Shown here in pieces: positions 19,126 to 30,107 of a stretch of DNA of 64,000 nt. Location: assembly GCF_011682065.1 (NCBI RefSeq), contig NZ_VUYU01000001.1:372001-436000 (forward strand), in the 5' to 3' direction. The notes below the pieces were generated by a model. That model ran no database searches and was not told the origin of the DNA. It saw only the letters and a list, made by a program, of their open reading frames with translations. The position numbers were made by a program, and so were the translations under genes. How positions within the stretch are numbered: the stretch's first letter is position 1; each line of letters begins with the position of its first letter. The DNA comes from Massilia rubra (GTDB lineage: Bacteria > Pseudomonadota > Gammaproteobacteria > Burkholderiales > Burkholderiaceae_D).

Positions 19126-19602
19126 ATGGCTTATTGGCTGATGAAGTCCGAACCGGACGAAGTAAGTATCGACGATGTGCTGGCCGCGCCCGGGCAAACG
19201 GTGGCGTGGTTCGGCGTGCGCAATTACCAGGCGCGTAATTTCATGCGCGACGGCATGCGGGTCGGCGACCTGGCCCTGTTTTATCATTCCAGCTGCGCCG
19301 AGCCGGGCGTCGCCGGGATTGTCGAAGTGTGCAGCGCCGCCTATCCGGACGCCAGCCAGTTCGACCAGGCCAGCCATTATTACGATCCGAAGGCTACGCT
19401 GGAACAGCCGCGCTGGATCAGCGTCGACGTGCGCGCCGTGCGCAAGACACCTCTGTTGAGCCTGAAGCAATTGCGCACCATCCCCGCCCTGGCCGACATG
19501 CGCCTGCTGGCCAAGGGCAGCCGCCTGTCGGTCATGCCGGTCGAAGCGCACGAGTGGGCCGCCATCGCGGCCCTGCTCCCGGCCCTCGGCGCCCAAAAAT
19601 AA
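19126..19602 (+). CDS. EVE domain-containing protein
   Basis: 158-aa EVE (PUA-like) protein of the thymocyte nuclear protein 1 family. It starts with the diagnostic MAYWLMKSEPDEVSIDDV and continues WFGVRNYQARNFMRD and GDLALFYHSSC. EVE domains bind modified bases in DNA or RNA; the target here is unknown. The ATG at 19126 has GGAG about 8 bp upstream and fits the family start. Upstream in-frame codons lie inside the 6S terminator and were rejected. Confidence 0.93.
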   Translation: MAYWLMKSEPDEVSIDDVLAAPGQTVAWFGVRNYQARNFMRDGMRVGDLALFYHSSCAEPGVAGIVEVCSAAYPDASQFDQASHYYDPKATLEQPRWISVDVRAVRKTPLLSLKQLRTIPALADMRLLAKGSRLSVMPVEAHEWAAIAALLPALGAQK

Positions 19603-19659
19603 CGTATCGGTTAGGCAACACGCTGCACCGGCGGCATACCCGCGTGCTATCGTGTCAGC

Positions 19660-22193
<2,534 letters not shown>

Positions 22194-22197
<4 letters not shown>

Positions 22198-22619
22198 GCA
22201 GTATTGGCAGCATGAGCGGCACGGCGATATCAAGCAAGCACGACAGCACTATCCTGGTCGCCGACGACGAGCGCATGATGCGCGACTTGCTCACCAGCAT
22301 CCTCAAGAGTTGCGGATACAGCCATTTCCTGTATGCCGCCGACGGCCAGCAGGCGCTCGAGCTGATGCGCCAGGAAGGGCCGGCGCTGGGCCTGGCCTTC
22401 CTGGACATCAATATGCCCGGCTTTACCGGCATCGAGCTGCTGGCCCTGGCGAAGCACTGCTGTCCGGCCTGCGACTGCATCATCGTCAGCGCCGACAGCG
22501 CGGTCGGGAATGTGATGGCGTCGCTCAGCGGCGGCGCGGCCGGCTTCGTGGTCAAGCCCTACACCCCCCGCAAGATCGCCGACGTGCTGGCCAAGTATAC
22601 GCGCGGAGCGCAGTCATGA
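22194..22619 (+). CDS. stand-alone receiver protein
   Basis: 141-aa CheY-like receiver with no output domain: acidic pair ADDERMM, phospho-Asp in FLDINMPGFTG, Thr/Ser switch in IIVSADSA and Lys in FVVKPYTPRK. It is coupled by 4-bp overlaps to the hybrid kinase upstream and the ANTAR regulator downstream. It is probably a phosphate shuttle or sink of the relay. Confidence 0.9.
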
Positions 22620-23257
22620 GCGCCGTCGGCGCGGCGCCGGCCAAGCGCCTGATCCTGCTGGTCGACGACGATGTGTTGATCCTCGGCTTGCTTGGCAAAT
22701 TCCTGCAACTGGCCGGCTACGACGTGCGCATCGCCACCAGCGGCGCCATGGCGCTGGCCATGCTGGCCGAGAGCGGACGGGTGCCCGACCTGGCGCTGCT
22801 CGATGTGGCCATGCCGGGCATGTCCGGCCTGGAGCTGGCCGAACGGCTGCATGCCGATGGCGATATCCCGGTCATGTTCTTGTCGGGCACCGACGACCAG
22901 GCCACCGTGCGCCAGGCCATCGACGGCGGCGCCGTCGGCTACTTGGTCAAGCCGGTCGATACCGCGCGCATCGCCCCCAGCGTGCAGGCGGCGCTGGCGC
23001 GCGCCGACGAGCTGCGCCAGTTGCGCGGCAGCGAAAGCCGGCTTACGCAGGCCCTGGGGCAGGGCCGGGAAGTCGGCATGGCGGTCGGCATCCTGATGGA
23101 GCGCAACAAGACCGATCGCGAGACCGCGTTTCGCACGCTGCGCGAACACGCCCGCTCGCACCAGAGGAAGCTCAACGATGTCGCCGCCGAGATCCTGCAG
23201 GCGACCGAGACGCTCAACCTGTTCGGCGCGCGCGCCGGCGAACGCGAGCGCAAATAA
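22616..23257 (+). CDS. response regulator with ANTAR RNA-binding output domain
   Basis: 213 aa. An N-terminal receiver (LVDDDV, phospho-Asp in LLDVAMPGMSG, VKPVDTA) is joined to a C-terminal ANTAR domain from about residue 140 (LTQALGQGREVGMAVGILME ... ETAFRTLREHA ... LNDVAAEIL). ANTAR proteins dimerise when phosphorylated and bind paired RNA hairpins to prevent termination. It is third in the overlapping kinase operon. The next gene, cheW, follows a 308-bp leader with conserved hairpins, an obvious place to look for its target, although those loops lack the classic A1/G4 hexaloop bases. Confidence 0.9.
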   Translation: MSAVGAAPAKRLILLVDDDVLILGLLGKFLQLAGYDVRIATSGAMALAMLAESGRVPDLALLDVAMPGMSGLELAERLHADGDIPVMFLSGTDDQATVRQAIDGGAVGYLVKPVDTARIAPSVQAALARADELRQLRGSESRLTQALGQGREVGMAVGILMERNKTDRETAFRTLREHARSHQRKLNDVAAEILQATETLNLFGARAGERERK

Positions 23258-23285
23258 GTAACAGGGGCTATTTTTTTTGAAAAAT

Positions 23286-23324
23286 ATAATTGCCATGTGG
23301 AAATAATAGGGTTAAGCTTGATCC
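23286..23324 (+). promoter_or_regulatory. 39-bp conserved upstream block, copy a (cheW)
   Basis: AT-rich block starting ATAATTGCCATGTGGAAATA and ending TTAAGCTTGATCC. It is identical at 30 of 39 positions to copy b (25915-25953) and related to copy c (26742-26780). Each copy lies upstream of a cheW or receptor gene or remnant, so it is probably the promoter region. TTAAGCTT with CTCCGTTA 11 bp later loosely resembles a flagellar sigma-28 promoter, but the match is weak. Confidence 0.6.
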
Positions 23325-23358
23325 TGTTCTCTCCGTTACGCCAGCGCCCGCGCTGATC

Positions 23359-23425
23359 TCCCCGCGACCCCTCCCCGTTGCAGGGAACGTAACGGAGGCC
23401 TCCCAGGCTGTCCCTTCCGGCAGCC
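23359..23425 (+). promoter_or_regulatory. conserved leader hairpins before cheW
   Basis: Hairpin 1 (23359-23386): a 10-bp stem with one mismatch exposes an 8-nt loop CCCTCCCC. Hairpin 2 (23406-23425): stem GGCTGTC/GGCAGCC with hexaloop CCTTCC. Both recur in the paralogous leader at 26814-26890 with compensatory base changes, which supports a structured RNA. Function is unknown. Confidence 0.5.
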
Positions 23426-23565
23426 GACGCAGCATCCCCGGCCCAGCTCCGCCGTTCGACGACCGTTCGTCTATCGTGCCAGCGCGCCATGTCTCCGCCT
23501 CCCTGTCACCCGACGCCCGGTTCTTTTTCACGCAAGGTTTGCGTAACCAGAACGAAAGCGATCTC

Positions 23566-24060
23566 ATGTCCAACTTTACCAGCAGCACCGCCAGCACCGG
23601 CGCCGTCCGCGCGCCCGAGTACCTCGCCTTTACGCTCGGCGCCGAAGAATACGGCGTCGATATCCAGAAAGTGCAGGAATTGCGCGGCTACGACGCGGTT
23701 ACCTGCATCGCCAACGCGCCGATGTACATCAAGGGCGTCATCAACCTGCGCGGGATCATCGTGCCGATCGTCGACCTGCGCATCAAATTCGGCAACGCGC
23801 TCCCGAGCTACGACCAGTTCACCGTGGTCATCATCCTCAACCTCGGCGCGCGCGTCATGGGGCTGGTGGTCGACAGCGTGTCCGACGTCAGCACCCTGGA
23901 CCCGGCCCAGATCAAGGCGGCGCCGGCGATCGGCCCGGACTTCGGCAGCGGCTATGTGGCCGGGCTGGGCGTGATCGGCGCGCGCATGCTGATCCTGATC
24001 GACATCGAACGCCTGATGGCAGCCGACGCGCCGCACCTGCGCGACGCCATCGCCGCCTGA
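23566..24060 (+). CDS. cheW: chemotaxis adaptor CheW
   Basis: 164-aa CheW: EYLAFTLGAEEYGVDIQKVQ at the N-terminus, then NLRGIIVPIVDLRIKFG and VMGLVVDSVSDV. It couples receptors to CheA. The ATG at 23566 fits the family start; longer upstream in-frame sequence is leader. It pairs with the chemoreceptor 36 bp downstream. No cheA, cheY or flagellar genes are in the window, so it must feed an array encoded elsewhere. Confidence 0.93.
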   Translation: MSNFTSSTASTGAVRAPEYLAFTLGAEEYGVDIQKVQELRGYDAVTCIANAPMYIKGVINLRGIIVPIVDLRIKFGNALPSYDQFTVVIILNLGARVMGLVVDSVSDVSTLDPAQIKAAPAIGPDFGSGYVAGLGVIGARMLILIDIERLMAADAPHLRDAIAA

Positions 24061-24096
24061 GCGCGGCGTCTTTCTCACCCTACACAAGGATTCATC

Positions 24097-25800
24097 ATGA
24101 AAAACGCGAAATACAATATCGGTACCCGCCTCGGCTTCTGCTTCGCAGTGCTGCTCGCCATGACCCTGGCGCTGGCCGTGATCGGCTTGAACTCCCTGGC
24201 CAGTGTGCAGGCCAGGCTGCAGCACACCGTTCAGGGCAGCATGCTACGTATGGCGTCGCTGCACCAGATGGCCGACGCGGTGCATATCGTGGCCCGCGTT
24301 TCGCGCACGGTGGCATTGCTGGACGACGATGCCAGCATGGCGCGCGAATCGACCAAGATCATGGAGGCGCGGACACGCTACGACGCCGCCTTTACCGCCT
24401 TTGTCGGCAAAGTGGACATTGCCGAGGACAAGGCATTTGCGGCACAGTTGAGCGAACTGCAGCGCAGCGTCAGGCCGCTGAACACCGCGTTTCTTACGCT
24501 GGCGCGTGCCCACAAGCGGTCCGAAGCGACCACGCTGCTGATTAACCGCGCCGCGCCCGCCACGCAGCAATGGCAGGATGTGTTGAGCGTCGAAATCGAG
24601 GCGCAGCACAAGCAGATTGACGACGACCAAGCGGCAGCGACGACCAGCTATGAGCGCGCCCATACGCTGATGCTGGGACTGAGCGCACTGGCGCTGGCCA
24701 TCGGCGCCGTGCTGGCCTGGCGCGTGACGCGGTCCATTACGGTACCGATCAACGCCGCCGTGTTGGTGGCGCAGACGGTGGCCGCTGGCGACCTGACCAG
24801 TACCATCCTTGGCCATGAGGGCGACGAGACCGGGCGCCTGATGCTGGCGCTCAAGGACATGAACGACAGCCTGGCCAATATCGTCGGCCAGGTGCGCGGC
24901 GGCACCGACAGCATCGCCACCGCCTCGGCCGAAATCGCCAGCGGCAACCTGGACCTGTCTTCGCGCACCGAGCAGCAAGCCAGTTCGCTGGAAGAGACCG
25001 CATCGTCGATGGAAGAGATGACGTCGACCACGCGCCAGAACGCCGAGAATGCGCGCCAGGCCAATGTGCTGGCGGCTTCAGCCTCGGCGGTGGCGCACAA
25101 GGGCGGCGCGGTGGTGGCGCGGGTGGTCGACACCATGCAGGACATTAATGACGCCTCGCGCAAGATCGTCGACATCATCGCGGTGATCGACGGCATCGCC
25201 TTCCAGACCAATATCCTGGCCCTGAACGCCGCCGTGGAAGCGGCCCGGGCCGGCGAACAGGGACGCGGCTTTGCCGTGGTCGCGTCCGAAGTGCGCAACC
25301 TGGCGCAGCGCTCGGCGGCGGCGGCCAAGGAAATCAAGATGCTGATCGGAACCTCGGTCGAGAAGGTCGATTTCGGCGCAAAACTAGTGGGCGAAGCCGG
25401 CGCGACCATGAGCGAGATTGTCGCCAGCGTGCAGCGCGTGACCGATATCATGGCCGAGATCAGCGCCGCCAGCGTGGAACAGGAGGCCGGCATCGAACAG
25501 ATTAACCAAGCCATCGGCGAAATGGATACCGTGACCCAGCAGAACGCCGCGCTGGTCGAGGAGGCCGCCGCCGCCGCCGAAGCGCTGCAGGAACAGACGG
25601 CCGGCCTGGCCGCAGTGGTCGGGGTGTTCACGCTGACCGCCCCCCCGGCTGCCGCGCATGCTGCTCCCCGTAGCGCCCCCCGCAGCGCCACGGTCGTCAC
25701 ACTGCATCCGCCGCGCCGCGCGGCGCCGGTCAAGGCTGCGGTGCGCCCGCTGCGGGTTGCCAACGGACGCACCAATGAGGCCTGCTGGGAAAAGTTCTGA
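24097..25800 (+). CDS. methyl-accepting chemotaxis protein
   Basis: 567-aa receptor: TM1 at about residues 10-32, a small four-helix-bundle periplasmic sensor to about 190, TM2 near 190-210, HAMP, then the signalling domain. The hairpin tip [20 protein letters not shown] is intact. Methylation-type helices flank it ([20 protein letters not shown]). It ends with a Pro/Ala linker and the basic tail [21 protein letters not shown] precedes the ATG. The next 3 kb hold decayed relatives of this gene. Confidence 0.95.
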   Translation: MKNAKYNIGTRLGFCFAVLLAMTLALAVIGLNSLASVQARLQHTVQGSMLRMASLHQMADAVHIVARVSRTVALLDDDASMARESTKIMEARTRYDAAFTAFVGKVDIAEDKAFAAQLSELQRSVRPLNTAFLTLARAHKRSEATTLLINRAAPATQQWQDVLSVEIEAQHKQIDDDQAAATTSYERAHTLMLGLSALALAIGAVLAWRVTRSITVPINAAVLVAQTVAAGDLTSTILGHEGDETGRLMLALKDMNDSLANIVGQVRGGTDSIATASAEIASGNLDLSSRTEQQASSLEETASSMEEMTSTTRQNAENARQANVLAASASAVAHKGGAVVARVVDTMQDINDASRKIVDIIAVIDGIAFQTNILALNAAVEAARAGEQGRGFAVVASEVRNLAQRSAAAAKEIKMLIGTSVEKVDFGAKLVGEAGATMSEIVASVQRVTDIMAEISAASVEQEAGIEQINQAIGEMDTVTQQNAALVEEAAAAAEALQEQTAGLAAVVGVFTLTAPPAAAHAAPRSAPRSATVVTLHPPRRAAPVKAAVRPLRVANGRTNEACWEKF

Positions 25801-25914
25801 GGCTGCCCGCCCGCTGCGCCCCCGGGCGCGGCGGCAGGCGCAGGCCGATGTTCACCGCGCCGGCACCCGCACAGCGTTGCCGCCATCCCACCGACGCCCG
25901 GCGTTTTCTGAAAA

Positions 25915-25953
25915 ATAATTGCGATGGGCAATTAATGTAGATAAGCTTGACCC
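25915..25953 (+). promoter_or_regulatory. 39-bp conserved upstream block, copy b
   Basis: Same length and register as copy a, 30 of 39 bases identical, ending ATAAGCTTGACCC. It is followed at once by a perfect hairpin, GACACGGC-TGAT-GCCGTGTC (25954-25973), and a C-rich stem, then directly by the receptor pseudogene. cheW and the receptor 5' half are missing here. Confidence 0.55.
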
Positions 25954-26017
25954 GACACGGCTGATGCCGTGTCGCATGCCGCCCCTCCCGCCGTCCCCCC
26001 CCCGCGCTGGCGGGAAA

Positions 26018-26716
26018 TGCCTCGGTCACGCGCTCCATCGCCATGCCTATCAACTTCGCCGTGCGCGTAGCGCAAAAGGTGGCGGCGGGCGACCTGACCA
26101 GCACCATCGACGGCCACGACGACGACGAAACCGGGCGCCTGATGCTGGCGCCGCATCACATGAACGACAGCTTGTTCAATATCGTCGGCCAGGTACGCGC
26201 GGACGCCGCCAGCATCACGGCGGCTTCGGGCGACCTTGCCGGCGGCAACCTGGACCTGTCGGCGCCTACCGAGCGGCAGATCGGTGCGCTCGTAGAAACC
26301 GCGTGTCGATGGAAGAAATGACCTCGAGCACGCGCCGGAACGCGGACAATGCGCGCCAGGCCAACGTGCTGGTGGCATCGGCCTTGGCAGTGGCGGAAAA
26401 GGGCGGCGTGGTGGTCGCGCCGGTGGTCGAGACCATGAGTGGCAGCAACGACGCCTCGCGCGAGATTGTCGACATCATCTCGGTGATCGACGCCAGTGCG
26501 TTCCAGACGAATATTCTGGCCCTGAACGCCGCCGTGGAGGCGGCGCGGGCCGGCGAGCAGGGACGCGGCGTTGCCGTGGTCGCCTCCGAAGTGCGCAACC
26601 CGGGCGCGCAGCGCCAGGATCGTCACGCTCGCTCCGGTACGGCGCCCAGTGGCGTCCCGGTAAGACCACGACCGTTGCGGGTAGCCAACGGTCTGAGCGG
26701 CGCAAGCGGCTGGTGA
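26018..26716 (+). pseudogene. chemoreceptor remnant (HAMP to signalling domain, frameshifted)
   Basis: Decayed paralogue of the receptor at 24097-25800. Homology starts abruptly in the HAMP region ([20 protein letters not shown] against [20 protein letters not shown]). One base is lost near 26304 within ETASSMEE, which shifts the frame. The hairpin tip [20 protein letters not shown] survives. After VASEVRN about 430 bp are deleted, joining straight to the tail [12 protein letters not shown]. There is no start codon context, sensor domain or intact frame, so a functional product is unlikely. Confidence 0.85.
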
Positions 26717-26741
26717 CAGCGCCGCAGCATGTTCGGATACT

Positions 26742-26780
26742 CTAGTTGCTATGTGGAAATTAGTGCGCTATGCTGTCATC
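26742..26780 (+). promoter_or_regulatory. 39-bp conserved upstream block, copy c (diverged)
   Basis: Matches copy a mainly in TTGCTATGTGGAAAT. It lies 242 bp before the ATG of the cheW-like remnant, exactly the distance from copy a to the cheW ATG. Confidence 0.5.
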
Positions 26781-26813
26781 TGCTTGTCCCGATCGCGCCG
26801 CCAGTGCCTGGCG

Positions 26814-26890
26814 GCTATCCCGCAACCCCTCCCCGTTGCCGGGATAGCGCCCCGGAATCGTTGTGCAAGGCTGCCCCGATCCGGGCAGCC
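26814..26890 (+). promoter_or_regulatory. conserved leader hairpins, second copy
   Basis: Hairpin 1 (26814-26848): 13-bp stem with one bulged C and the same loop CCCTCCCC as the cheW leader. Hairpin 2 (26869-26890): perfect 8-bp stem GGCTGCCC/GGGCAGCC with hexaloop CGATCC. The stems differ in sequence from the first copy but keep pairing. Confidence 0.5.
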
Positions 26891-27021
26891 GCCGTTTCCC
26901 CCCCCGGCCCCACCCCGCCGCTTGATGACCGACCGTCATGTCAGCGTCCTGTGGATCGCCCGCTGCCGCCGTACGGCCGGTTCCCCACGTGCAAACGTCG
27001 TGTCCGAACCGAAGGAACAGC

Positions 27022-27149
27022 ATGTCCCATACCGATTTTCCCATCACCGCCGCTTCTGCGCGCGGCAACGCACTGCCGCGTGGCGTCGCCTTGGCGAAGG
27101 GCGCCTGTCCTTGCCGCTTGTCCGGCAACGATGAACCGAGGTCCCCATC
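27022..27149 (+). pseudogene. possible cheW 5' remnant
   Basis: ATGTCCCATACCGA at 27022 sits where the cheW start lies in the paralogous upstream cassette and shares its first codons, but the adaptor domain is missing. Only about 130 bp separate it from the receptor fragment. Read as a decayed cheW by position; the sequence left is too short to prove it. Confidence 0.35.
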
Positions 27150-27365
27150 ATGACATTATCCAGCCTGAAAATCGCCCAGCGCCTCGGCCTCGGCACGCTG
27201 CTGGCCTTGCTGGCCCCGATCGCCGCACCGGGCATCCTTGATCTGCAGCGCCTGCAGGACGATAGCACCATCCTGGTCGGCAATCACCGGTCCCAGGCCA
27301 AGGTCGCAGGCGAGGCGCTCGACAATGCGTGCGGCAGCATCGTGCGCGCCGTGGAGCATGCGTGA
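27150..27365 (+). pseudogene. truncated chemoreceptor N-terminus
   Basis: 71 codons starting MTLSSLKIAQRLGLG, typical of the first transmembrane helix of four-helix-bundle receptors, running to GSIVRAVEHA and then a stop. All of TM2, HAMP and the signalling domain are absent. The frame is still open, and its stop overlaps the next ATG (TGATG), so it may now act only as a translated leader for the downstream gene. Confidence 0.65.
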
Positions 27366-27985
27366 TGGCGGGCGCCTGGGGGGAATGGGATGACCAGGCC
27401 GGCGGCGTCCCCGCCGGCTACGCGGGCAGCTCCCTGCTGATCGAGCAGATGCGCAGGGAATTCATGATGAGCTTGCTCCAGGATGGGGCGCCGGAACACT
27501 TGCCCGGCGGACTGGATGGGCTGGCCGCGGCCACCTTGGGCGGGGCCCATCCGGGCCTGAAAGCCTTGCTCGAGATGGCCGCCAGTTACCGCACCCAGCT
27601 CGCGTTTCAGATCCGTTGCGTGCTCGACGCCCAGGCCGCCCATGGCGGCGCCGCCGCCGCCATGCCGCGCGTGCTGCTCATCGATGCCGGCCAGACGTTG
27701 CGGCGCAGCGTTGCCGCGCTGCTCGAACCGGGTTGCCGCATGGTGCAGGCCGCCAGTGTGCGCGACGCCGCCACCTTGCTGGCCGGCGCGCGCTTTCGCC
27801 TGGTGGTCGCCGACAGTGGCGTGACCGGGGTCGCAGCCCTGCTGGCCGCCTACGCAGGCTGGGGCGGTGCCGCGCCGGTGCTGCTGTTTTGCGGGGCTCA
27901 GGCCACAGCCGCCGGCGCCGCCGGACAACTTGCGCCGGTGCTGCGCGCGTTCGGCGGCCCCGGCCTTGCGCGGGGTGGCGCGTGA
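27365..27985 (+). CDS. cryptic protein with a receiver-like C-terminal half
   Basis: 206 aa, not recognised as a family. The N-terminal half is helical (SLLIEQMRREFMMSLLQDG, LKALLEMAASYRTQLAFQIR). The C-terminal half from about residue 100 resembles a degenerate receiver: PRVLLIDAGQTLRRSVAALL, then VVADSG where the phospho-Asp would lie. It lacks the acidic pair and the conserved Lys. It is coupled to the receptor fragment upstream (TGATG) and to the receiver-EAL gene downstream (GTGA), so it probably works with the latter. Confidence 0.6.
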   Translation: MAGAWGEWDDQAGGVPAGYAGSSLLIEQMRREFMMSLLQDGAPEHLPGGLDGLAAATLGGAHPGLKALLEMAASYRTQLAFQIRCVLDAQAAHGGAAAAMPRVLLIDAGQTLRRSVAALLEPGCRMVQAASVRDAATLLAGARFRLVVADSGVTGVAALLAAYAGWGGAAPVLLFCGAQATAAGAAGQLAPVLRAFGGPGLARGGA

Positions 27986-29208
27986 GCACGCCGGCGTTTT
28001 CTACGGTCAAGCTGCGCGTGCTGGTGGTCGACGACGATCCGCTGCACTGTGCCCTGATGCTGGCCTTGCTGCGCCGGCTCGGGGTGTCGCAGCCGCTCGC
28101 CGCCAGCGACGGCGCGGCTGGCTTGGCCGTGTTGGCCGACAATCCCCGAGCGTTCGATCTGGTGATCGCCGACCTGAACATGCCGGGCATGGACGGCATG
28201 GCTTTTGTGCGCCGCGCCAGTGCGCTCTCGGCTTGCCGCTTTGCGCTGTCGTCGGCCTTCGGGAGTGGGGTGCTGGCGTGCGCCATGGAGGCGGCGCAAG
28301 AACACGGCCTGGCAATGGCGGGCGTGTTGCCCAAACCGGTGGAGGCGGCGCGCCTGGCAAGCTTGCTCGACATGGCGCGCGCGAGCGCGGCCCCGGCGGC
28401 GGCGCCACGCGTGCGCTGGAGCCGCCCGCAACTGGCGCGGGCGCTGGGCGCCGGTCAGTTCGAACCGTATTTCCAGCCACAGTGCGCGCTGCTAGGCGGG
28501 GCCTGCCGGCAAGTTGAAATGCTGGCGCGCTGGCGCCATCCGCAACTGGGCATGCTCGGTCCAGAGCACTTCATCGCGGCCATGGAGGAGGATGACTTGC
28601 TGGACAGCCTGACCGATCATCTGCTGGGCAAGGCGCTGGCCTGGCTGGCGCGCTGGCAGGCCGGCGGCATCGCACTGAGGGTGGCGCTGAACGTGTCGCC
28701 GCGCAGCGCGCAGCACCATGATTTTGCCGATCGTATGCTGGCGCTGGCGCGTACCTACGGCATCGCAACGCAACGCATTACCCTGGAACTGACCGAAACG
28801 GCGCTGGCCGGATGCGCCGCCGATCTGCTCGATTCGGTGGTACGTCTGCGTATGCACGGTTTCGAGCTGGCCATCGACGATTTCGGGGTTGGCTATTCGT
28901 CGTTGCAACGGATCGCTGCGCTGCCGGTCACCGAACTCAAGATCGACCGCAGCTTCGTGAGGGCCGCCGGCGCCAGCGATAAAGGCTTGCTGATTTTGTG
29001 CTCGATTACCGAACTGGCCGCCAACCTGGGTTTGCGGGCGGTGGCCGAAGGCATCGAAACCGCCGCCGATGCCGAGTTGCTGCACGCGCTCGGCTGCGCC
29101 ATTGGCCAGGGATTCTTCCTGGCCCCGCCGATGGCCGGGCCGGCGCTGGCGCCGTGGTATCGCCAGCGCCCCGGCTTGCACAAGGCGGCCGGGCTTGGTG
29201 TAAAGTAG
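27982..29208 (+). CDS. receiver-EAL domain protein (c-di-GMP phosphodiesterase)
   Basis: 408 aa, starting at GTG 27982 that overlaps the previous stop. Receiver: LVVDDDP, phospho-Asp in VIADLNMPGMDG, Lys in LPKPVEAA. The EAL domain runs from about residue 155: the signature is EML in QVEMLARWRHP rather than EAL. The metal and catalytic positions NVSPRS, ELTETAL, DDFGVGYSSL, LKIDRSFV, VAEGIET and IGQGF are present. It is therefore likely an active, phosphorylation-controlled c-di-GMP hydrolase linking this signalling island to motility or biofilm state. Confidence 0.88.
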   Translation: MSTPAFSTVKLRVLVVDDDPLHCALMLALLRRLGVSQPLAASDGAAGLAVLADNPRAFDLVIADLNMPGMDGMAFVRRASALSACRFALSSAFGSGVLACAMEAAQEHGLAMAGVLPKPVEAARLASLLDMARASAAPAAAPRVRWSRPQLARALGAGQFEPYFQPQCALLGGACRQVEMLARWRHPQLGMLGPEHFIAAMEEDDLLDSLTDHLLGKALAWLARWQAGGIALRVALNVSPRSAQHHDFADRMLALARTYGIATQRITLELTETALAGCAADLLDSVVRLRMHGFELAIDDFGVGYSSLQRIAALPVTELKIDRSFVRAAGASDKGLLILCSITELAANLGLRAVAEGIETAADAELLHALGCAIGQGFFLAPPMAGPALAPWYRQRPGLHKAAGLGVK

Positions 29209-29303
29209 GCGCTCCCGACCGAAAATGTTCTCTTTTGGAAATTTATGATGCAATCGATCTCTGCCGGCGTCGTGCCGCCGGCGGGCACTGTGCAGGAGGC
29301 CCG

Positions 29304-30107
29304 ATGGCCTGGAGCCTGATCCTGATACTGCTGGCCATGGGCGCCGCCGGCGGCTTCGCGGCCGGGTTGCTGGGCATCGGCGGCGGCATGGTGCTGGTGC
29401 CCTTCATTACGATGATCTACACCGCCGAGCATTTTCCGCCCGACGCGGTGGTGCACATGGCAATCGCCACCTCGCTCGCCACCATCATGTTTACGTCCCT
29501 GTCGTCGGTGCGCGCGCATCACGCCCATGGCGCCGTGCTGTGGCCAATCGTGCGCATGCTCACGCCCGGCATCGTGCTCGGTTCCTGGATCGGGCCGTGG
29601 CTGGGCAAGCAGCTCAACACCACCGCGCTGGCGCTGGTGTTCGCCGCCTTCGTGGCGTTTTCGGCCACCCAGATGTTGAGTGGGAAGAAGCCCGCCGGCG
29701 CGCGCGAGCTGCCCGGCGCGCCCGGCATGTTCGCCGCCGGCGGCGTGTTCGGCGTGGTCTCGGGCGTGGTGGGGGCGGGCGGTGGCTTCATGTCGATCCC
29801 GTTCATGACCTGGTGTAACGTCAAGATCCACAACGCGGTCGCCACCAGCGCCGCGCTGGGCTTTCCGATTGCGCTCTCGGGCACCTTGTCGAACATCTGG
29901 TTCGGCTGGGACCAGCCCGGCCTGCCGCCGTATTCGCTCGGCTACATCTACCTGCCGGCGCTGGCCGTGATTGCCACGGCCAGCGTGCTGGCGGCGCCGC
30001 TGGGCGCGCGCGCCGCGCACCGCATGCCGGTGCAACAGTTAAAACGCATCTTTGCGTTCATTTTGTATGCGCTGGCCGGTTATATGCTGTGGAAGGCGTT
30101 TCACTGA
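29304..30107 (+). CDS. TauE/SafE-family sulfite/sulfoacetate exporter
   Basis: 267-aa inner-membrane protein with about eight hydrophobic segments. The internal repeat is typical of the family ([19 protein letters not shown] and [20 protein letters not shown]). AGGAGG precedes the ATG. Members export sulfite, sulfoacetate or related organosulfur anions; the substrate here is not known. Its 3' end overlaps the convergent lgt gene by 50 bp. Confidence 0.87.
   Translation: MAWSLILILLAMGAAGGFAAGLLGIGGGMVLVPFITMIYTAEHFPPDAVVHMAIATSLATIMFTSLSSVRAHHAHGAVLWPIVRMLTPGIVLGSWIGPWLGKQLNTTALALVFAAFVAFSATQMLSGKKPAGARELPGAPGMFAAGGVFGVVSGVVGAGGGFMSIPFMTWCNVKIHNAVATSAALGFPIALSGTLSNIWFGWDQPGLPPYSLGYIYLPALAVIATASVLAAPLGARAAHRMPVQQLKRIFAFILYALAGYMLWKAFH

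Noticed and set aside
23311-23345. Firm sigma-28 (FliA) promoter call for the 39-bp block
   Set aside because: Only 4-6 of 8 bases match in each half and the best spacing differs between copies; recorded as a loose resemblance.
23359-23425. Classic ANTAR dual-hexaloop target
   Set aside because: One hairpin has an 8-nt loop and the hexaloop lacks A at position 1 and G at position 4, and no terminator follows; kept only as a conserved leader.
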